Positions 17,480 to 25,757 of a stretch of DNA of 64,000 nt are shown piece after piece. The notes below the pieces were generated by a model. That model ran no database searches, was not told the DNA's origin, and saw nothing but the letters and a program-made list of their open reading frames with translations. The DNA lies in the NCBI GenBank assembly GCA_035525495.1, contig DATLED010000058.1, forward strand, positions 135,100 through 199,099, written 5' to 3'. This DNA comes from DATLED01 sp035525495. GTDB lineage: Bacteria > Actinomycetota > Acidimicrobiia > Acidimicrobiales > CADCTF01. The position numbers and the translations under genes were made by a program. The first letter of the stretch is position 1. Every line of letters starts with the position of its first letter.

Positions 17480-18501
17480 TGCCGCCCGTGCTCCCGGAGC
17501 TCGGCTTCTACGCCTTGGCGGGCGCGCCGGACTCGCCGAGGGCGATCCTCGACGAGGTGCGCGATGCCGAGGCCATGGGATTGGGGACGGCGTTCATCTC
17601 GGAGCGTTTCGACGTGAAGGAGGCGGCGACGCTCTCGGGTGCAGCGGCGGCGGTGTCCGAGCGCATCCACATCGCGACCGCGGCGACGAACCAGACGACC
17701 CGGCACCCGATCGTCACCGCCTCGTACGCGTCGACGATGCACCGGTTGACGGACGGGCGCTTCTCGCTCGGGCTCGGTCGCGGCATCGACGTGATGTTCC
17801 AGGCCTACGGCATCCCGAAGATCACCACGAAGGCGCTGGAGGAGTTCGCCGGCCTGATGCGACGCCTCTGGAGGGGCGAGACGGTCTTCGGGTTCGGCAC
17901 GTCGCCGGTGCTGCGGCTCGACCCGTCCTTCGACCTCGACATCCCGCTGACGCTGGTCGCCTTCGGTCCTGACACCTTGGCGCTCGGCGGGCGTGCCTTC
18001 GATGCCGTCGTGCTGCACACGTACTTCACGGATGAGACGACGGTGCGTGCCGTGCAGACGGTCAAGAGCGCGGCCGAGGAGGCGGGACGCGACCCGGCGT
18101 CGGTGAGGGTGTGGTCGTGCTTGGCCACGGTCGGCGATCACCTCCCCGAGGACGTGCGGCTCAAGAAGACGGTCGGCCGGCTGGCGACCTACCTCCAGGC
18201 GTACGGCGACCTCCTCGTGCGGACCAACGGATGGGACCCGGCGGTGCTGGCGCGGTTCCGCGCCGACCCCGTCGTCGGCGGCGTCGGTGGGTCGATCGAC
18301 GGCGTGGCCACGACCTCCGAGCTGGAGCACATCGCGACGCTGCTCCCGGCGGAGTGGTTGGCGCCGTCGGCGACGGGCTCGGCCGCCCAGTGCGCGGCGG
18401 CGGTGCGCGGGCAGCTGTCGCTGGGGTGCGACGCCGTCATCCTCCACGGCGCCACGCCGCAACAGCTCCGGCCGGTCGTCGACGCCTATCGGGAGGGCTG
18501 A
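17479..18501 (+). CDS. LLM-class F420-dependent oxidoreductase
   Basis: A 340-residue protein starting at ATG 17479 and sharing one base with the ligase stop. GFYALAGAPDSPRA, AEAMGLGTAFISERFD, IHIATAATNQTTRHP and GRFSLGLGRGIDVMFQAYG are characteristic of the F420 subfamily of luciferase-like enzymes (TIGR03857-like). It likely catalyses an F420-linked redox step on a lipid or xenobiotic intermediate. The ferredoxin reductase follows after 4 bp. Confidence 0.85.
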   Translation: MPPVLPELGFYALAGAPDSPRAILDEVRDAEAMGLGTAFISERFDVKEAATLSGAAAAVSERIHIATAATNQTTRHPIVTASYASTMHRLTDGRFSLGLGRGIDVMFQAYGIPKITTKALEEFAGLMRRLWRGETVFGFGTSPVLRLDPSFDLDIPLTLVAFGPDTLALGGRAFDAVVLHTYFTDETTVRAVQTVKSAAEEAGRDPASVRVWSCLATVGDHLPEDVRLKKTVGRLATYLQAYGDLLVRTNGWDPAVLARFRADPVVGGVGGSIDGVATTSELEHIATLLPAEWLAPSATGSAAQCAAAVRGQLSLGCDAVILHGATPQQLRPVVDAYREG

Positions 18502-18505
18502 CCGC

Positions 18506-19708
18506 GTGAACGGGCTCGAGACCATCGCCGTCGTCGGCGCGTCCCTTGCCGGCGTGCGGTCGGTGCAGGCGCTGCGCCGGGAGGGATTCGGCGGCCGGAT
18601 CGTGCTCGTCGGAGCGGAGCAGCACTGGCCGCCGTTCGATCGGCCGCCGCTGTCGAAGCAGGTGCTGACGGGGGACTGGCCGGCGGACAAGGCGCGGCTG
18701 CGGGTCGGCGAGGTGTTCCACGCGGAGCTCGTCCTCGGACGGCGGGCGGTGTCCCTCGACATCGCCGCCGGCGAGGTGCGGCTCGACGACGAGTCCGTGC
18801 TCGCCTTCGACGGTCTGGTGGTGGCGACGGGCGCCTCGCCCAGGATACTGCCGGGCGCCCAGCCCATGGACGGCGTGCACGTGTTGCGGACCGTCGACGA
18901 CGCGCTGGCCTTGCGGATCGACCTTCAGTCGGCGACGCGGGTCGCGGTCATCGGGGCGGGGTTCATCGGGTCGGAGGTGGCATCGTCGTGCCGCGCCCTC
19001 GGTCTCGACGTGACCTTGATCGAGGCACTTGACCTGCCGCTCGCGCGGATCCTCGGTCCGGCGATGGGCGAGGTGGCAGCGGCGTTGCACCGGGCACACG
19101 GGGTGACGTTGCGGCTCGCCGTCGGAGTACGTTCGGTCGTGGCGGGGGCTGATGCTCGCGTCGAGGCCCTGACGATGAGCGACGGCACGAGCGTGTCCGC
19201 AGACGTCGTCGTCGTCGGGATCGGCGTGACGCCGACGACGGGTTGGCTCGAGGGTTCGGGGTTGGTCCTCGACGACGGGGTCGTGTGCGACGAGGCGTGC
19301 GTGGCCGTGGGTTCCGATGGGCGGGCGGTGGCCGCCGGGGACGTGGCCCGTTGGCACAACCCGCTCTTCGATCAGTCGATGCGGGTGGAGCACTGGACCA
19401 ACGCCAGCGACCAGGCAGCGCACGCCGCGCGGGCGCTGCTCCGCGGGGCGCGGGAGGCGGGTGCGTTCGCTCCGGTCCCGTACTTCTGGTCGGACCAGCA
19501 CGGGACGAAGCTGCAGTTCGTCGGGACGTCGGCGGCGACCGACGACGTGGTCGTGGTCGAGGGGTCGATCGACGACGGGAAGTTCGTCGCCGGCTACGGA
19601 CGCGACGGCGTGACCGTCGGCGCGCTGTGCGTCAACTGGCCGGCGCGCATGGTCCCGTGGAGCAGAGCCATCGCCGAGCAGACACCCGCCTTCAGTGTCG
19701 ATGTTTGA
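18506..19708 (+). CDS. FAD-dependent ferredoxin/rubredoxin reductase
   Basis: The 400-residue protein starts at GTG 18506. It carries the FAD-binding strand VVGASLAGVRSVQALR, FDRPPLSK, a second dinucleotide motif VIGAGFIGSEVA, and VAAGDVARW before a reductase C-terminal domain. It resembles putidaredoxin/ferredoxin reductases that feed electrons from NAD(P)H to cytochrome P450 or dioxygenases. No ferredoxin gene is adjacent. A hairpin at 19695 overlaps its stop, ending the catabolic operon. Confidence 0.88.
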   Translation: MNGLETIAVVGASLAGVRSVQALRREGFGGRIVLVGAEQHWPPFDRPPLSKQVLTGDWPADKARLRVGEVFHAELVLGRRAVSLDIAAGEVRLDDESVLAFDGLVVATGASPRILPGAQPMDGVHVLRTVDDALALRIDLQSATRVAVIGAGFIGSEVASSCRALGLDVTLIEALDLPLARILGPAMGEVAAALHRAHGVTLRLAVGVRSVVAGADARVEALTMSDGTSVSADVVVVGIGVTPTTGWLEGSGLVLDDGVVCDEACVAVGSDGRAVAAGDVARWHNPLFDQSMRVEHWTNASDQAAHAARALLRGAREAGAFAPVPYFWSDQHGTKLQFVGTSAATDDVVVVEGSIDDGKFVAGYGRDGVTVGALCVNWPARMVPWSRAIAEQTPAFSVDV

Positions 19709-19733
19709 CCCGGGTGGGGTCGAACATCGACAC
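19695..19733. terminator. Hairpin terminator after the ferredoxin reductase
   Basis: GTGTCGATGTTTGACCC pairs with GGGTCGAACATCGACAC over 17 bp with one G-T wobble and a short loop. It starts inside the reductase's last codons and ends 22 bp before the PhyH start. Confidence 0.75.
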
Positions 19734-19755
19734 AGAACAGTCCTACGGTCTGGCC

Positions 19756-20655
19756 ATGGCCCCCGAACCTGAATCCGACCTGGCGGCCGCGGCCCGCCAA
19801 TGGCAGACCGAGGGTTGGGCGCTCGTGCACGGTCTGGTTCCGACCGCAGACGTCGATGCCGTGGCGGGCGATCTCGACCACCTCTTCACCGCCGACACGT
19901 TCGCCGACTACAACCGGGCCAGCGGCTTCGGAGACAGCTCCCCCGAAGGTCGTGCGTTCCGGGCGACCCAGTTCGAGGGGATGCGGGGATTCCCGCAAGC
20001 CGGGTGCTCGGCCTTGAACGACCTGTTCGTGCACCCCCGCCTCGCCGAGTTCGCACGACTGGCGCTGGCGGAGGACGACGTGCGCCTCTACCAGGCGGCG
20101 GTCTGGGGCAAGTGGGCCGGGGCGGTCGACTACGAACAGCCGTTGCACATGGACGGCAACCACTCGCTGCTCCCCCCTCGCATGGAGCCCGGTTTCTGGC
20201 ACCTCGAGTCCTTCCTGTATCTGTCGGACGTGGAGGAGGACTGCGCGCCGCCGCGGCTCGTCCCGAGGAGTCGGTCCGACCGGCCCTACGTCGAGCTCTA
20301 CGAGCACGAGGTCGCCGCCACCGGCCGTCGCGGGTCGTTGCTGGCGTACCGGTCGGACGTGTGGCACCGGGGGACCGACTTCGCCCGGCCCGACGCCCGT
20401 CGCTTCGTGCTCGTCGTGGGCTTCCGGCCGGCACAGGCCGATTGGTTCGGCTACGACGCCTTCGCACGACTCGGCAACAGCGGCACGTTCCGCGCCTTCA
20501 CGGCGGGGAAGTCGCCCGAGGACCTCGCGCTCTTCGGCGTTCCCCGGCCGGGGCACGCCTATTGGACGACGGCGACCGTCGACGCGCTGGGGGCCATGTA
20601 CCCGGGGCTCGACGTCACGCCTTGGCGCACGGCGGTCGTCGAGGCGCCGACCTGA
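19756..20655 (+). CDS. Phytanoyl-CoA dioxygenase (PhyH) family protein
   Basis: The 299-residue protein starts at ATG 19756. It has the double-stranded beta-helix layout of Fe(II)/2-oxoglutarate dioxygenases: the HxD pair in LHMDGNHS, a distal His in SDVWHRGTD, and a nearby Arg-rich stretch RPDARRFVLVVGF for 2-oxoglutarate binding. PhyH-type enzymes hydroxylate small molecules or acyl-CoAs. It sits after a terminator, so it is probably its own transcription unit. Confidence 0.85.
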   Translation: MAPEPESDLAAAARQWQTEGWALVHGLVPTADVDAVAGDLDHLFTADTFADYNRASGFGDSSPEGRAFRATQFEGMRGFPQAGCSALNDLFVHPRLAEFARLALAEDDVRLYQAAVWGKWAGAVDYEQPLHMDGNHSLLPPRMEPGFWHLESFLYLSDVEEDCAPPRLVPRSRSDRPYVELYEHEVAATGRRGSLLAYRSDVWHRGTDFARPDARRFVLVVGFRPAQADWFGYDAFARLGNSGTFRAFTAGKSPEDLALFGVPRPGHAYWTTATVDALGAMYPGLDVTPWRTAVVEAPT

Positions 20656-20738
20656 CGGCCGGCATCCGGCGCAAAGGGTTCCTCACTCAGGGAGTCGATC
20701 GACATCCCGCCTTCTGTCTGCTCGTACGATCTCCGCCG

Positions 20739-22229
20739 GTGAGCGGAGCGCCGGACGGTTCCGATGCCATTGTTCGCTTCCGGGCGGCGGGCCGCGACGC
20801 CAGCGGCACACTCCCCGAGACTGAGGCCGACCACCGCGCCGCAGAGGGGATTCGGCCATCGCGCAGCCTGGCGGTCGGCGCGTTGGTCGTCGGGTCCGCT
20901 GCGCTCTTCGTGCCGCTCGCGTTCACTCGTCGATTGCAGGATGCGTTCTTCCTCCCGAAGTTCTGCCTCGCATGGGGGCTTCTGGGAGTGGCCTCGTTCG
21001 CGGTCCTCCTGTCGGATGACAGGACCAAGCCTGCCGTCACCCCAACGGCGCGCTTGGTGGACATCGCAGTCGGGGTCCATCTCGCGATCAACGTGATCGC
21101 GACGGCGGCCTCGACCGACCGGCGGCTCAGCATCTTCGGCGAGCGGCTTCAGCACGAAGGGCTGTTGAGCCTGGTGCTCTACGTCGCGTTCTATGCCGTC
21201 TCGAGACGGGTGTTCCGGTCACCGTCGACGGCACACCGACTCCTGGTGTGTGCCCTCGCCGGCGGGTGGATCGTGGCGGCTTACGGCGTCGCTCAACGCA
21301 TCGACGCGGATCCGATCTGGCATGGATTTCTGCCTGAGGGCCGGGTCTTCTCGACCATCGGCCAACCGAACGCGCTGGCGGCGTACCTCCTCACCATCGT
21401 CGTCGTCGGCATCGGTGTCTGCTCCCTCACGCGGTCGAGGACGGGTCGGATGGCTGCCATCGCAGCCACGGCCACGGGCCTCGCGAGCCTCCTCTTCACC
21501 AAGAGCAGGGGCGGCCTCGTTGCCTTCGCGGCGCTCGTCCTCGTCGCGTCCGCCCTTGCGATCCTTCAGCTCCGCCGACGCCAACAGTGGGTGATCGTGC
21601 TGTGTGGACTCTTCCTCGTCGCGGGTGCGGGTGCCCTCCCACAGTCGCGTGACGGGCTCCGCGACACGTGGACCAAACTCACGGCACGCGCCGGCGACAC
21701 AGGAGGTGCCAACGCCGGCCTCTCGGCGCAGAATCACGCCGACCTCTGGCGGGTGGCGGCGGCGATCGTGCGCAGCCACCCCCTCCATGGCACCGGCCCG
21801 GAGACCTTCCCGGACCAGTTCCCGTCATGGTCGCGGGTCGTGCTCTCTCCGGAGCGTGTCGCGTACTTCGACCAGTTCCGCGTCGAGAGCCCCCACAACA
21901 TCTTCCTGCACGAGGCCGTCGGCGCAGGGGTTCCAGGACTCCTGACCCTGCTGGGCGTCATCGCGGCAACGCTTCGGCACTTCGCGGTGGTTGCAACTCG
22001 CGGTGACGGCGATGTCCGGCGGCGACGGTTCGCACTCGTTGGCGGGTTCGTGCTCATCGGCCACCTGCTCGGGAACTCCTTCATGAGTCCGGAGGTGACG
22101 GGAAGCTGGTTGGCCTGGCTGCTCCTCGGCGTTCTCGTCGCCGTGACCGATGGCCCGAACGGACCATCTCGCGGCGTTCTCACCGGTCCGCTCAGGTGTG
22201 GAGGATCCTCACCGATTGTTCCACCGTGA
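20739..22229 (+). CDS. O-antigen ligase/Wzy_C family membrane glycosyltransferase
   Basis: A 496-residue polytopic protein starting at GTG 20739. A soluble N-terminus of about 45 residues precedes about ten to twelve hydrophobic helices. The large periplasm-facing loop after the middle contains RVESPHNIFLHEAVGAGVPG, the conserved His-Asn motif of the Wzy_C superfamily. Known members polymerise O-antigen, ligate glycans, or (PglL-type) transfer oligosaccharides to Ser/Thr of secreted proteins. It overlaps the Ser/Thr-rich repeat protein gene by 4 bp (GTGA), which favours a joint function. Confidence 0.85.
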   Translation: MSGAPDGSDAIVRFRAAGRDASGTLPETEADHRAAEGIRPSRSLAVGALVVGSAALFVPLAFTRRLQDAFFLPKFCLAWGLLGVASFAVLLSDDRTKPAVTPTARLVDIAVGVHLAINVIATAASTDRRLSIFGERLQHEGLLSLVLYVAFYAVSRRVFRSPSTAHRLLVCALAGGWIVAAYGVAQRIDADPIWHGFLPEGRVFSTIGQPNALAAYLLTIVVVGIGVCSLTRSRTGRMAAIAATATGLASLLFTKSRGGLVAFAALVLVASALAILQLRRRQQWVIVLCGLFLVAGAGALPQSRDGLRDTWTKLTARAGDTGGANAGLSAQNHADLWRVAAAIVRSHPLHGTGPETFPDQFPSWSRVVLSPERVAYFDQFRVESPHNIFLHEAVGAGVPGLLTLLGVIAATLRHFAVVATRGDGDVRRRRFALVGGFVLIGHLLGNSFMSPEVTGSWLAWLLLGVLVAVTDGPNGPSRGVLTGPLRCGGSSPIVPP

Positions 22230-22873
22230 CCAACATGCGTCGTTCGGTGTCCGCATCGCGACGCGGGCCGGTTCGGCGCCTGGTCCGAGCGACGGCAGCC
22301 CTGACGGCCTGCCTCACCTGCATGGTGTTGATCTTCGGCGTCGCCATGGCCGAGACGGCGTGCCCGGCCGTGAGCGCGCCGGTCAGCGGGTCGACGAGCG
22401 GGCCGGTGAGCGGATCCACCAGTGGGCCCGTGAGCGGCGCGGTGAGCTCACCGATCAGCTCCTCGCTCAGCGGGGCCATCAGCTCGGCCATCAGCTCGGC
22501 GCTCAGCGGGGCGATGAGCGGGCCGGTCGGGTGCACCTGCTCCGGGTTGAGTGGGGCGGTGAGTGGCTCCGTGAGCGGTTCGACGAGCGGTCCGGTCAGT
22601 GGCCCGACGAGCGGTCCGGTGAGCGGTCCGGTGAGCGGCCCGACGAGTGGTCCGGTGAGTGGCCCGACGAGCGGCCCGATGAGCAGTCCCGGTGCATGCA
22701 CGTGTTCGGGGTTGAGCGGCACGGTGAGCGGGTCGGTCAGCGGCGCGGTGAGCGGGTCGGTCAGTGGTCCGACGAGCGGGTCGGTCAGTGGTCCGACGAG
22801 CGGCACTGTTGGGTCCTGCCCGCTCAGCAGCCCCGTGAGCGGAGGGACGAGTGATCCCGCCGCTGCGCCGTAG
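22226..22873 (+). CDS. Secreted octapeptide-repeat protein rich in Ser, Gly, Pro and Thr
   Basis: The 215-residue frame starts at GTG 22226, coupled to the Wzy_C gene by a GTGA overlap; an ATG follows at 22235. A basic n-region (RRGPVRRLVR) and hydrophobic core ending VAMAETA give a signal peptide. The mature chain is built almost wholly of 8-residue units such as STSGPVSG and PTSGPVSG, with Ser roughly every third residue. Two CTCSGLSG blocks each open a repeat segment, and single Cys flank both ends (TACPAV and GSCPLS). No known family is recognised. Antisense and third frames are also open because of the repeats, but lack a signal sequence. Confidence 0.75.
   Translation: MTNMRRSVSASRRGPVRRLVRATAALTACLTCMVLIFGVAMAETACPAVSAPVSGSTSGPVSGSTSGPVSGAVSSPISSSLSGAISSAISSALSGAMSGPVGCTCSGLSGAVSGSVSGSTSGPVSGPTSGPVSGPVSGPTSGPVSGPTSGPMSSPGACTCSGLSGTVSGSVSGAVSGSVSGPTSGSVSGPTSGTVGSCPLSSPVSGGTSDPAAAP
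22378..22810 (+). repeat. 24-bp tandem coding repeat (two 12-bp halves)
   Basis: The coding sequence is a chain of degenerate 12-bp units close to GTGAGCGGTCCG and ACGAGCGGTCCG, usually paired into 24-bp octapeptide units. Units near 22567-22685 are almost identical, suggesting recent expansion by slippage or unequal crossing-over. Confidence 0.85.
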
Positions 22874-22954
22874 GGGACCGGCACCGATCAGACCCCAGTC
22901 GTCAGACGCGGAGGCGCCTTCCTCTGGGGACGTGGCGAACAACCGTTCCAGGCC

Positions 22955-22989
22955 GCGCTCCCGGCGTGATTCGAACACCCGACGCACGG
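22955..22989. repeat. Third, degenerate attachment-site copy (tRNA-Arg 3' half)
   Basis: These 35 bases match the 37-bp direct repeat at 24605 and 50651 at 34 positions; the mismatch is at 22965 (C for G). It corresponds to the 3' half of tRNA-Arg(CCT). It has no 5' half, so it is not a tRNA gene but looks like the scar of an older integration. Confidence 0.8.
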
Positions 22990-23067
22990 CGTAGGTAGGG
23001 CTCACGGCGGCGTATCGCGTCGAGGGCGAAGCTGCACCCGTGTGATCCGATTTGTCACGGTGCCTTG

Positions 23068-24350
23068 TCACCGGCGGCGAGCCGGTGCCGGCCGGTCCGG
23101 CGGCGCCGATCGTGCGTCGCCCGTCGGGTGAACGCTGGCGAGCTGTCGCTCCAGCGCCGTGAAGGCATCGATGATCGCGGGTGCCTCGAACGCCGTGTTC
23201 CGGCGTCCCACGTTGACCTGGCGGACGACGCCGACGGCTTTCAGACGGTTCATCGCCTCGTTGGTCGCCGGGAAGTGCGCCCGATGAGGTCCGCGGCGCT
23301 CGACACCGAGACGACCGGCGCGCCCGGCAACGCGCCGATGAGCAGGTCGGCGGCCGAGCCTCTGCGGACGGTGCACGCTGCCGCCCGCCAGTCCCGCTGA
23401 CTGGTGGTCACTCGTTCCTCGAACGCAACGGCGTCATCGACAGCGCGGCGGCACGCTGAGGCGAACAGCCTGACCCAGCTGTTGATGCCCTGGTGAGCTG
23501 CGCTTGAGTCGGCACGACCGCGGGAACGCGTTGCGGTAAGCCCTTCGAGGTAGGACCGCGGTTACGTGGCGAGCACGAGCGAGATCGGCGGGAGGATCCG
23601 GGGGGCGACGCCGCGTCGACGGAGTACCGCGTGGATGAGCGCGCGCCCGGTGCGCCCGCTGCCGTCGACGAACGGGTGGATGGTCTCGAACTGCGAGTGA
23701 GCGATCGCCGCTTGCGCAACAGCGGGAAGCTCGTCGTCGTTGACGAACGCGCACACGTCCGCCAAGACGCCCTCGACCTGCTCGAAGGGCGGGGGGACGA
23801 AGGCTGCCGAGCACGGGTCGAAGCTGCTGCCGCCGATCCAGTTCTGCACGGATCGGATCTGCCCGGCGTGCTCACGCAGGCGAGTGCGGGAGAGGAGCCA
23901 CTCGTGCATCTCGAGCAGCCCGTCGACCGTCACCGTGTGTCCGCGGCGCTGAGGCTCTCGACCGCCCCGGTCATCGCGTCGATGTTCCCCAGGACTTCAT
24001 CCGCAGTGAGGTCGTTGTCGGTCTCGCCGGCCGCACGTGCCGCTTCAGCCCGCAGCAGTCGACGCCCACCCACCACGAGGCCCTCGATGAACGACGACGC
24101 GACCGACTCCGCCCGGAGCAGGGGCCGAGCAAGCGCCTCGGTGTTTGCCAAAGCGGCCGCCGATGCATCGAGGGGTCGCGATCGCCCGTTCGGCGTCGGC
24201 GACGTTCGCCGCGACGCTGCCGTCGAGCCGAAACGTCCGGCCTACCAGAAGGTCCGGGACGTAGGCTTCGTACTCGCAGCCCTGCCGGTCCTTGCGCGAC
24301 AAGCCGCTGTCCACGCTCGAGTGCCAGCGTCGGCGCAGAACCTTGCTCAC
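23068..24350 (-). pseudogene. fic: Fic-family (AMPylating) protein, degraded
   Basis: A former Fic gene read from GTG 24350 with an AGGAGG site at 24354-24359. The pieces in order are the Fic N-terminal segment YEAYVPDLLVGRTFRLDG, inhibitory-helix motif SSFIEG, the catalytic loop HPFVDGSGRTGR, and a C-terminal winged-helix remnant FPATNEAMNRLKAVGVV. They lie in different frames: single-base lesions near 24172, 23937 and 23290, plus an in-frame TAA at 23562 directly after the core domain. Intact relatives transfer AMP to target proteins. At least four lesions make this a true pseudogene. It lies between two copies of the att repeat. Confidence 0.85.
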
Positions 24351-24359
24351 CCGGCCTCC

Positions 24360-24390
24360 TTGTTCAAGGAACTACTACAACCTTGAACAA
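24360..24390. promoter_or_regulatory. Inverted-repeat operator upstream of fic pseudogene
   Basis: A perfect 10-bp inverted repeat, TTGTTCAAGG and CCTTGAACAA, is separated by 11 bp just upstream of the fic ribosome-binding site. A further half-site-like TTGTTCACGG follows at 24400. It is A/T-rich compared with its surroundings and is probably the operator or promoter of the former fic gene. Confidence 0.65.
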
Positions 24391-24604
24391 GGCGCTGCGT
24401 TGTTCACGGTTCGCGAGCGGGCCCACTGAAGGATTCGATGGCAGTTGCTGAACGGTTTCGACGGCTCGGCTCACTCCGCCGGGCGTGGATGTTTGCGCTT
24501 GTTCGTACACGCGGGGAAGCGGGAGCAACCGGGGAAGGGCCCGCGGCGAAGCCCCGGGACGTCGCCGATCGTCGACGGGAACCCTCTCATCAGGACGTTC
24601 TCTG

Positions 24605-24641
24605 GCGCTCCCGGGGTGATTCGAACACCCGACGCACGGTT
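24605..24641. repeat. Left attachment site (attL), 37-bp direct repeat
   Basis: Identical over 37 bases to 50651-50687. It begins GCGCTCCCGGGGTGATTCGA and ends in CGCACGGTT, the T-arm and acceptor half of tRNA-Arg. Just outside the core the sequences diverge (GAGGAAT here, TAGGAAA in the tRNA). It is the displaced original tRNA 3' end. Confidence 0.9.
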
Positions 24642-24763
24642 GAGGAATCGCTTTGGGCGTGTGGCGTCGCGCTCATCTGGCGCGAAGAGGCTGGTCAGCC
24701 TCACCGTCTGATGCAACTGGTCGCGTCCAGATCACCCGATTTCGTTGTCGAGACGGGCAGTCT

Positions 24764-24849
24764 GATGGGCAACTGCGACGCACGGTGTCTACGACCGTTC
24801 GTCTCACGTACGCGATCGACTGTTGCCCATCCATCGTGGATGGGCAACC
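24764..24849. promoter_or_regulatory. Candidate integrase arm-type sites, left end
   Basis: The motif GATGGGCAAC occurs at 24764-24773 and 24839-24848, and inverted at 24822-24831, about 120-210 bp inside the left core repeat. Related copies lie just inside the right end (50561-50592). This layout resembles the arm sites of lambda-type integrases. The inverted pair also forms the hairpin listed separately. Confidence 0.5.
24822..24848. terminator. Hairpin terminator downstream of the abiEii-like gene
   Basis: A perfect 12-bp stem, GTTGCCCATCCA with TGGATGGGCAAC, has a 3-base loop. It ends 3 bp beyond the stop codon of the minus-strand toxin gene, so it is well placed as its terminator, although the same bases may serve the integrase. 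Confidence 0.65.
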
Positions 24850-24851
24850 CG

Positions 24852-25757
24852 CTACCGGGCGACGCCGTTCGCCGTGAGCGCTTGCCCGAAGGCGGCGACT
24901 GTGCCGAGCGCGTGACGACGCGGGCCGTCGGGCGGCTCGGCCTCGAGGAAGGTTGCGTAGGACACAGGCCCGACTGACTCGTCGTCTCGGAACTGGTCGT
25001 CGACGAGAAGCGCGAGCTGCGCGCGCACCTCACCGGCGAACGGTCCGGCCAGCATCGGGCTCGCTGCCACCATCTCGCTTGCCGCGTCGGGTCCCAGCGC
25101 GTCGAGGACCCATACGACGTCGTAGGCATCCTTGAACTTCTCGCGGCGCATGATCGCGTCGGACTTCAGACACAGCCATGACGTCAGACCCGCGACCGGG
25201 AACTCGTAGGTCAGGCCTCCGCTGGCGGTCTCGACGCGTCGCGAGATCGTGATGGTGTCGTCGGGCACGAGGTGGCCGAAGCCGACAGCAAGCGCCGTGA
25301 TCTCGCCGTCCGGTCCGATGTTTGCCTCAGCCGGCGTGTCGGCTGCCGGACGCTCCGGCCTCCCTGCTCGGCTCCGAACCGGGCAGAGCAACTCGATTTG
25401 TAGACGGACGTCGCGATGGCGGCCGACCCAGCGCCACTTGACCTCGCGTCCGTGTTCGTTGTCTGGGCCGAGACCGAGCGATCGGAGACCGTCGATGATC
25501 GCCTGGTAGTAGTCCGCGGTCTCACCGTCGAGCAGGTGAAGCGAGAGGTGAAGGTCGAGATCGGCCGTGCCAACATGCGGCTCCATCCCGCGCGGCACGG
25601 TCTCGACGAGCAGCCCGGGCACAGCGCCGCCGACGATCGCCAGATGCCTACCGCCGAACGCGCTACCGAACGACCGAAGCACGTCGGCTGCAACGCCGAG
25701 CAGGCGTTCGCTCATCGGATCGTCGTACGCGCGGGCGCGCGCGTTGTCATCGGCCAT
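24852..25757 (-). CDS. abiEii: AbiEii-type nucleotidyltransferase toxin
   Basis: The 301-residue protein starts at ATG 25757, overlapping the upstream gene by 11 bp. The nucleotidyltransferase core reads AIVGGAVPGLLVE followed by GTADLDLHLS (the DxD metal pair), and a later REKFKDAYDVVWVL matches the conserved K..DAYD motif of the AbiEii/DUF1814 family. Known AbiEii toxins (type IV toxin-antitoxin) transfer nucleotides, in characterised relatives to tRNA, and stop growth or abort phage infection. The partner gene directly upstream supports this. It is read toward the left att site and ends at a hairpin. Confidence 0.8.
   Translation of the reverse strand: MADDNARARAYDDPMSERLLGVAADVLRSFGSAFGGRHLAIVGGAVPGLLVETVPRGMEPHVGTADLDLHLSLHLLDGETADYYQAIIDGLRSLGLGPDNEHGREVKWRWVGRHRDVRLQIELLCPVRSRAGRPERPAADTPAEANIGPDGEITALAVGFGHLVPDDTITISRRVETASGGLTYEFPVAGLTSWLCLKSDAIMRREKFKDAYDVVWVLDALGPDAASEMVAASPMLAGPFAGEVRAQLALLVDDQFRDDESVGPVSYATFLEAEPPDGPRRHALGTVAAFGQALTANGVAR

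Noticed and set aside
22378..22810. Regular repeats that might look like a CRISPR array
   Set aside because: Units are 12/24 bp, contiguous and protein-coding, with no spacers and no cas genes.
22192..22884. Open frame on the minus strand across the octapeptide-repeat gene (VGPLTGPL repeats)
   Set aside because: It is the mirror of the tandem DNA repeat. The plus-strand frame has a signal peptide and is coupled to the upstream gene; the minus frame has neither.
24605..24680. A second tRNA-Arg gene at the left repeat
   Set aside because: Only the 3' half matches; the following bases do not form a D-arm or acceptor partner.
24438..24977. 179-residue plus-strand frame across the left att site
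   Set aside because: It runs through tRNA debris, arm-like repeats and the antisense of the toxin gene, with no domain.
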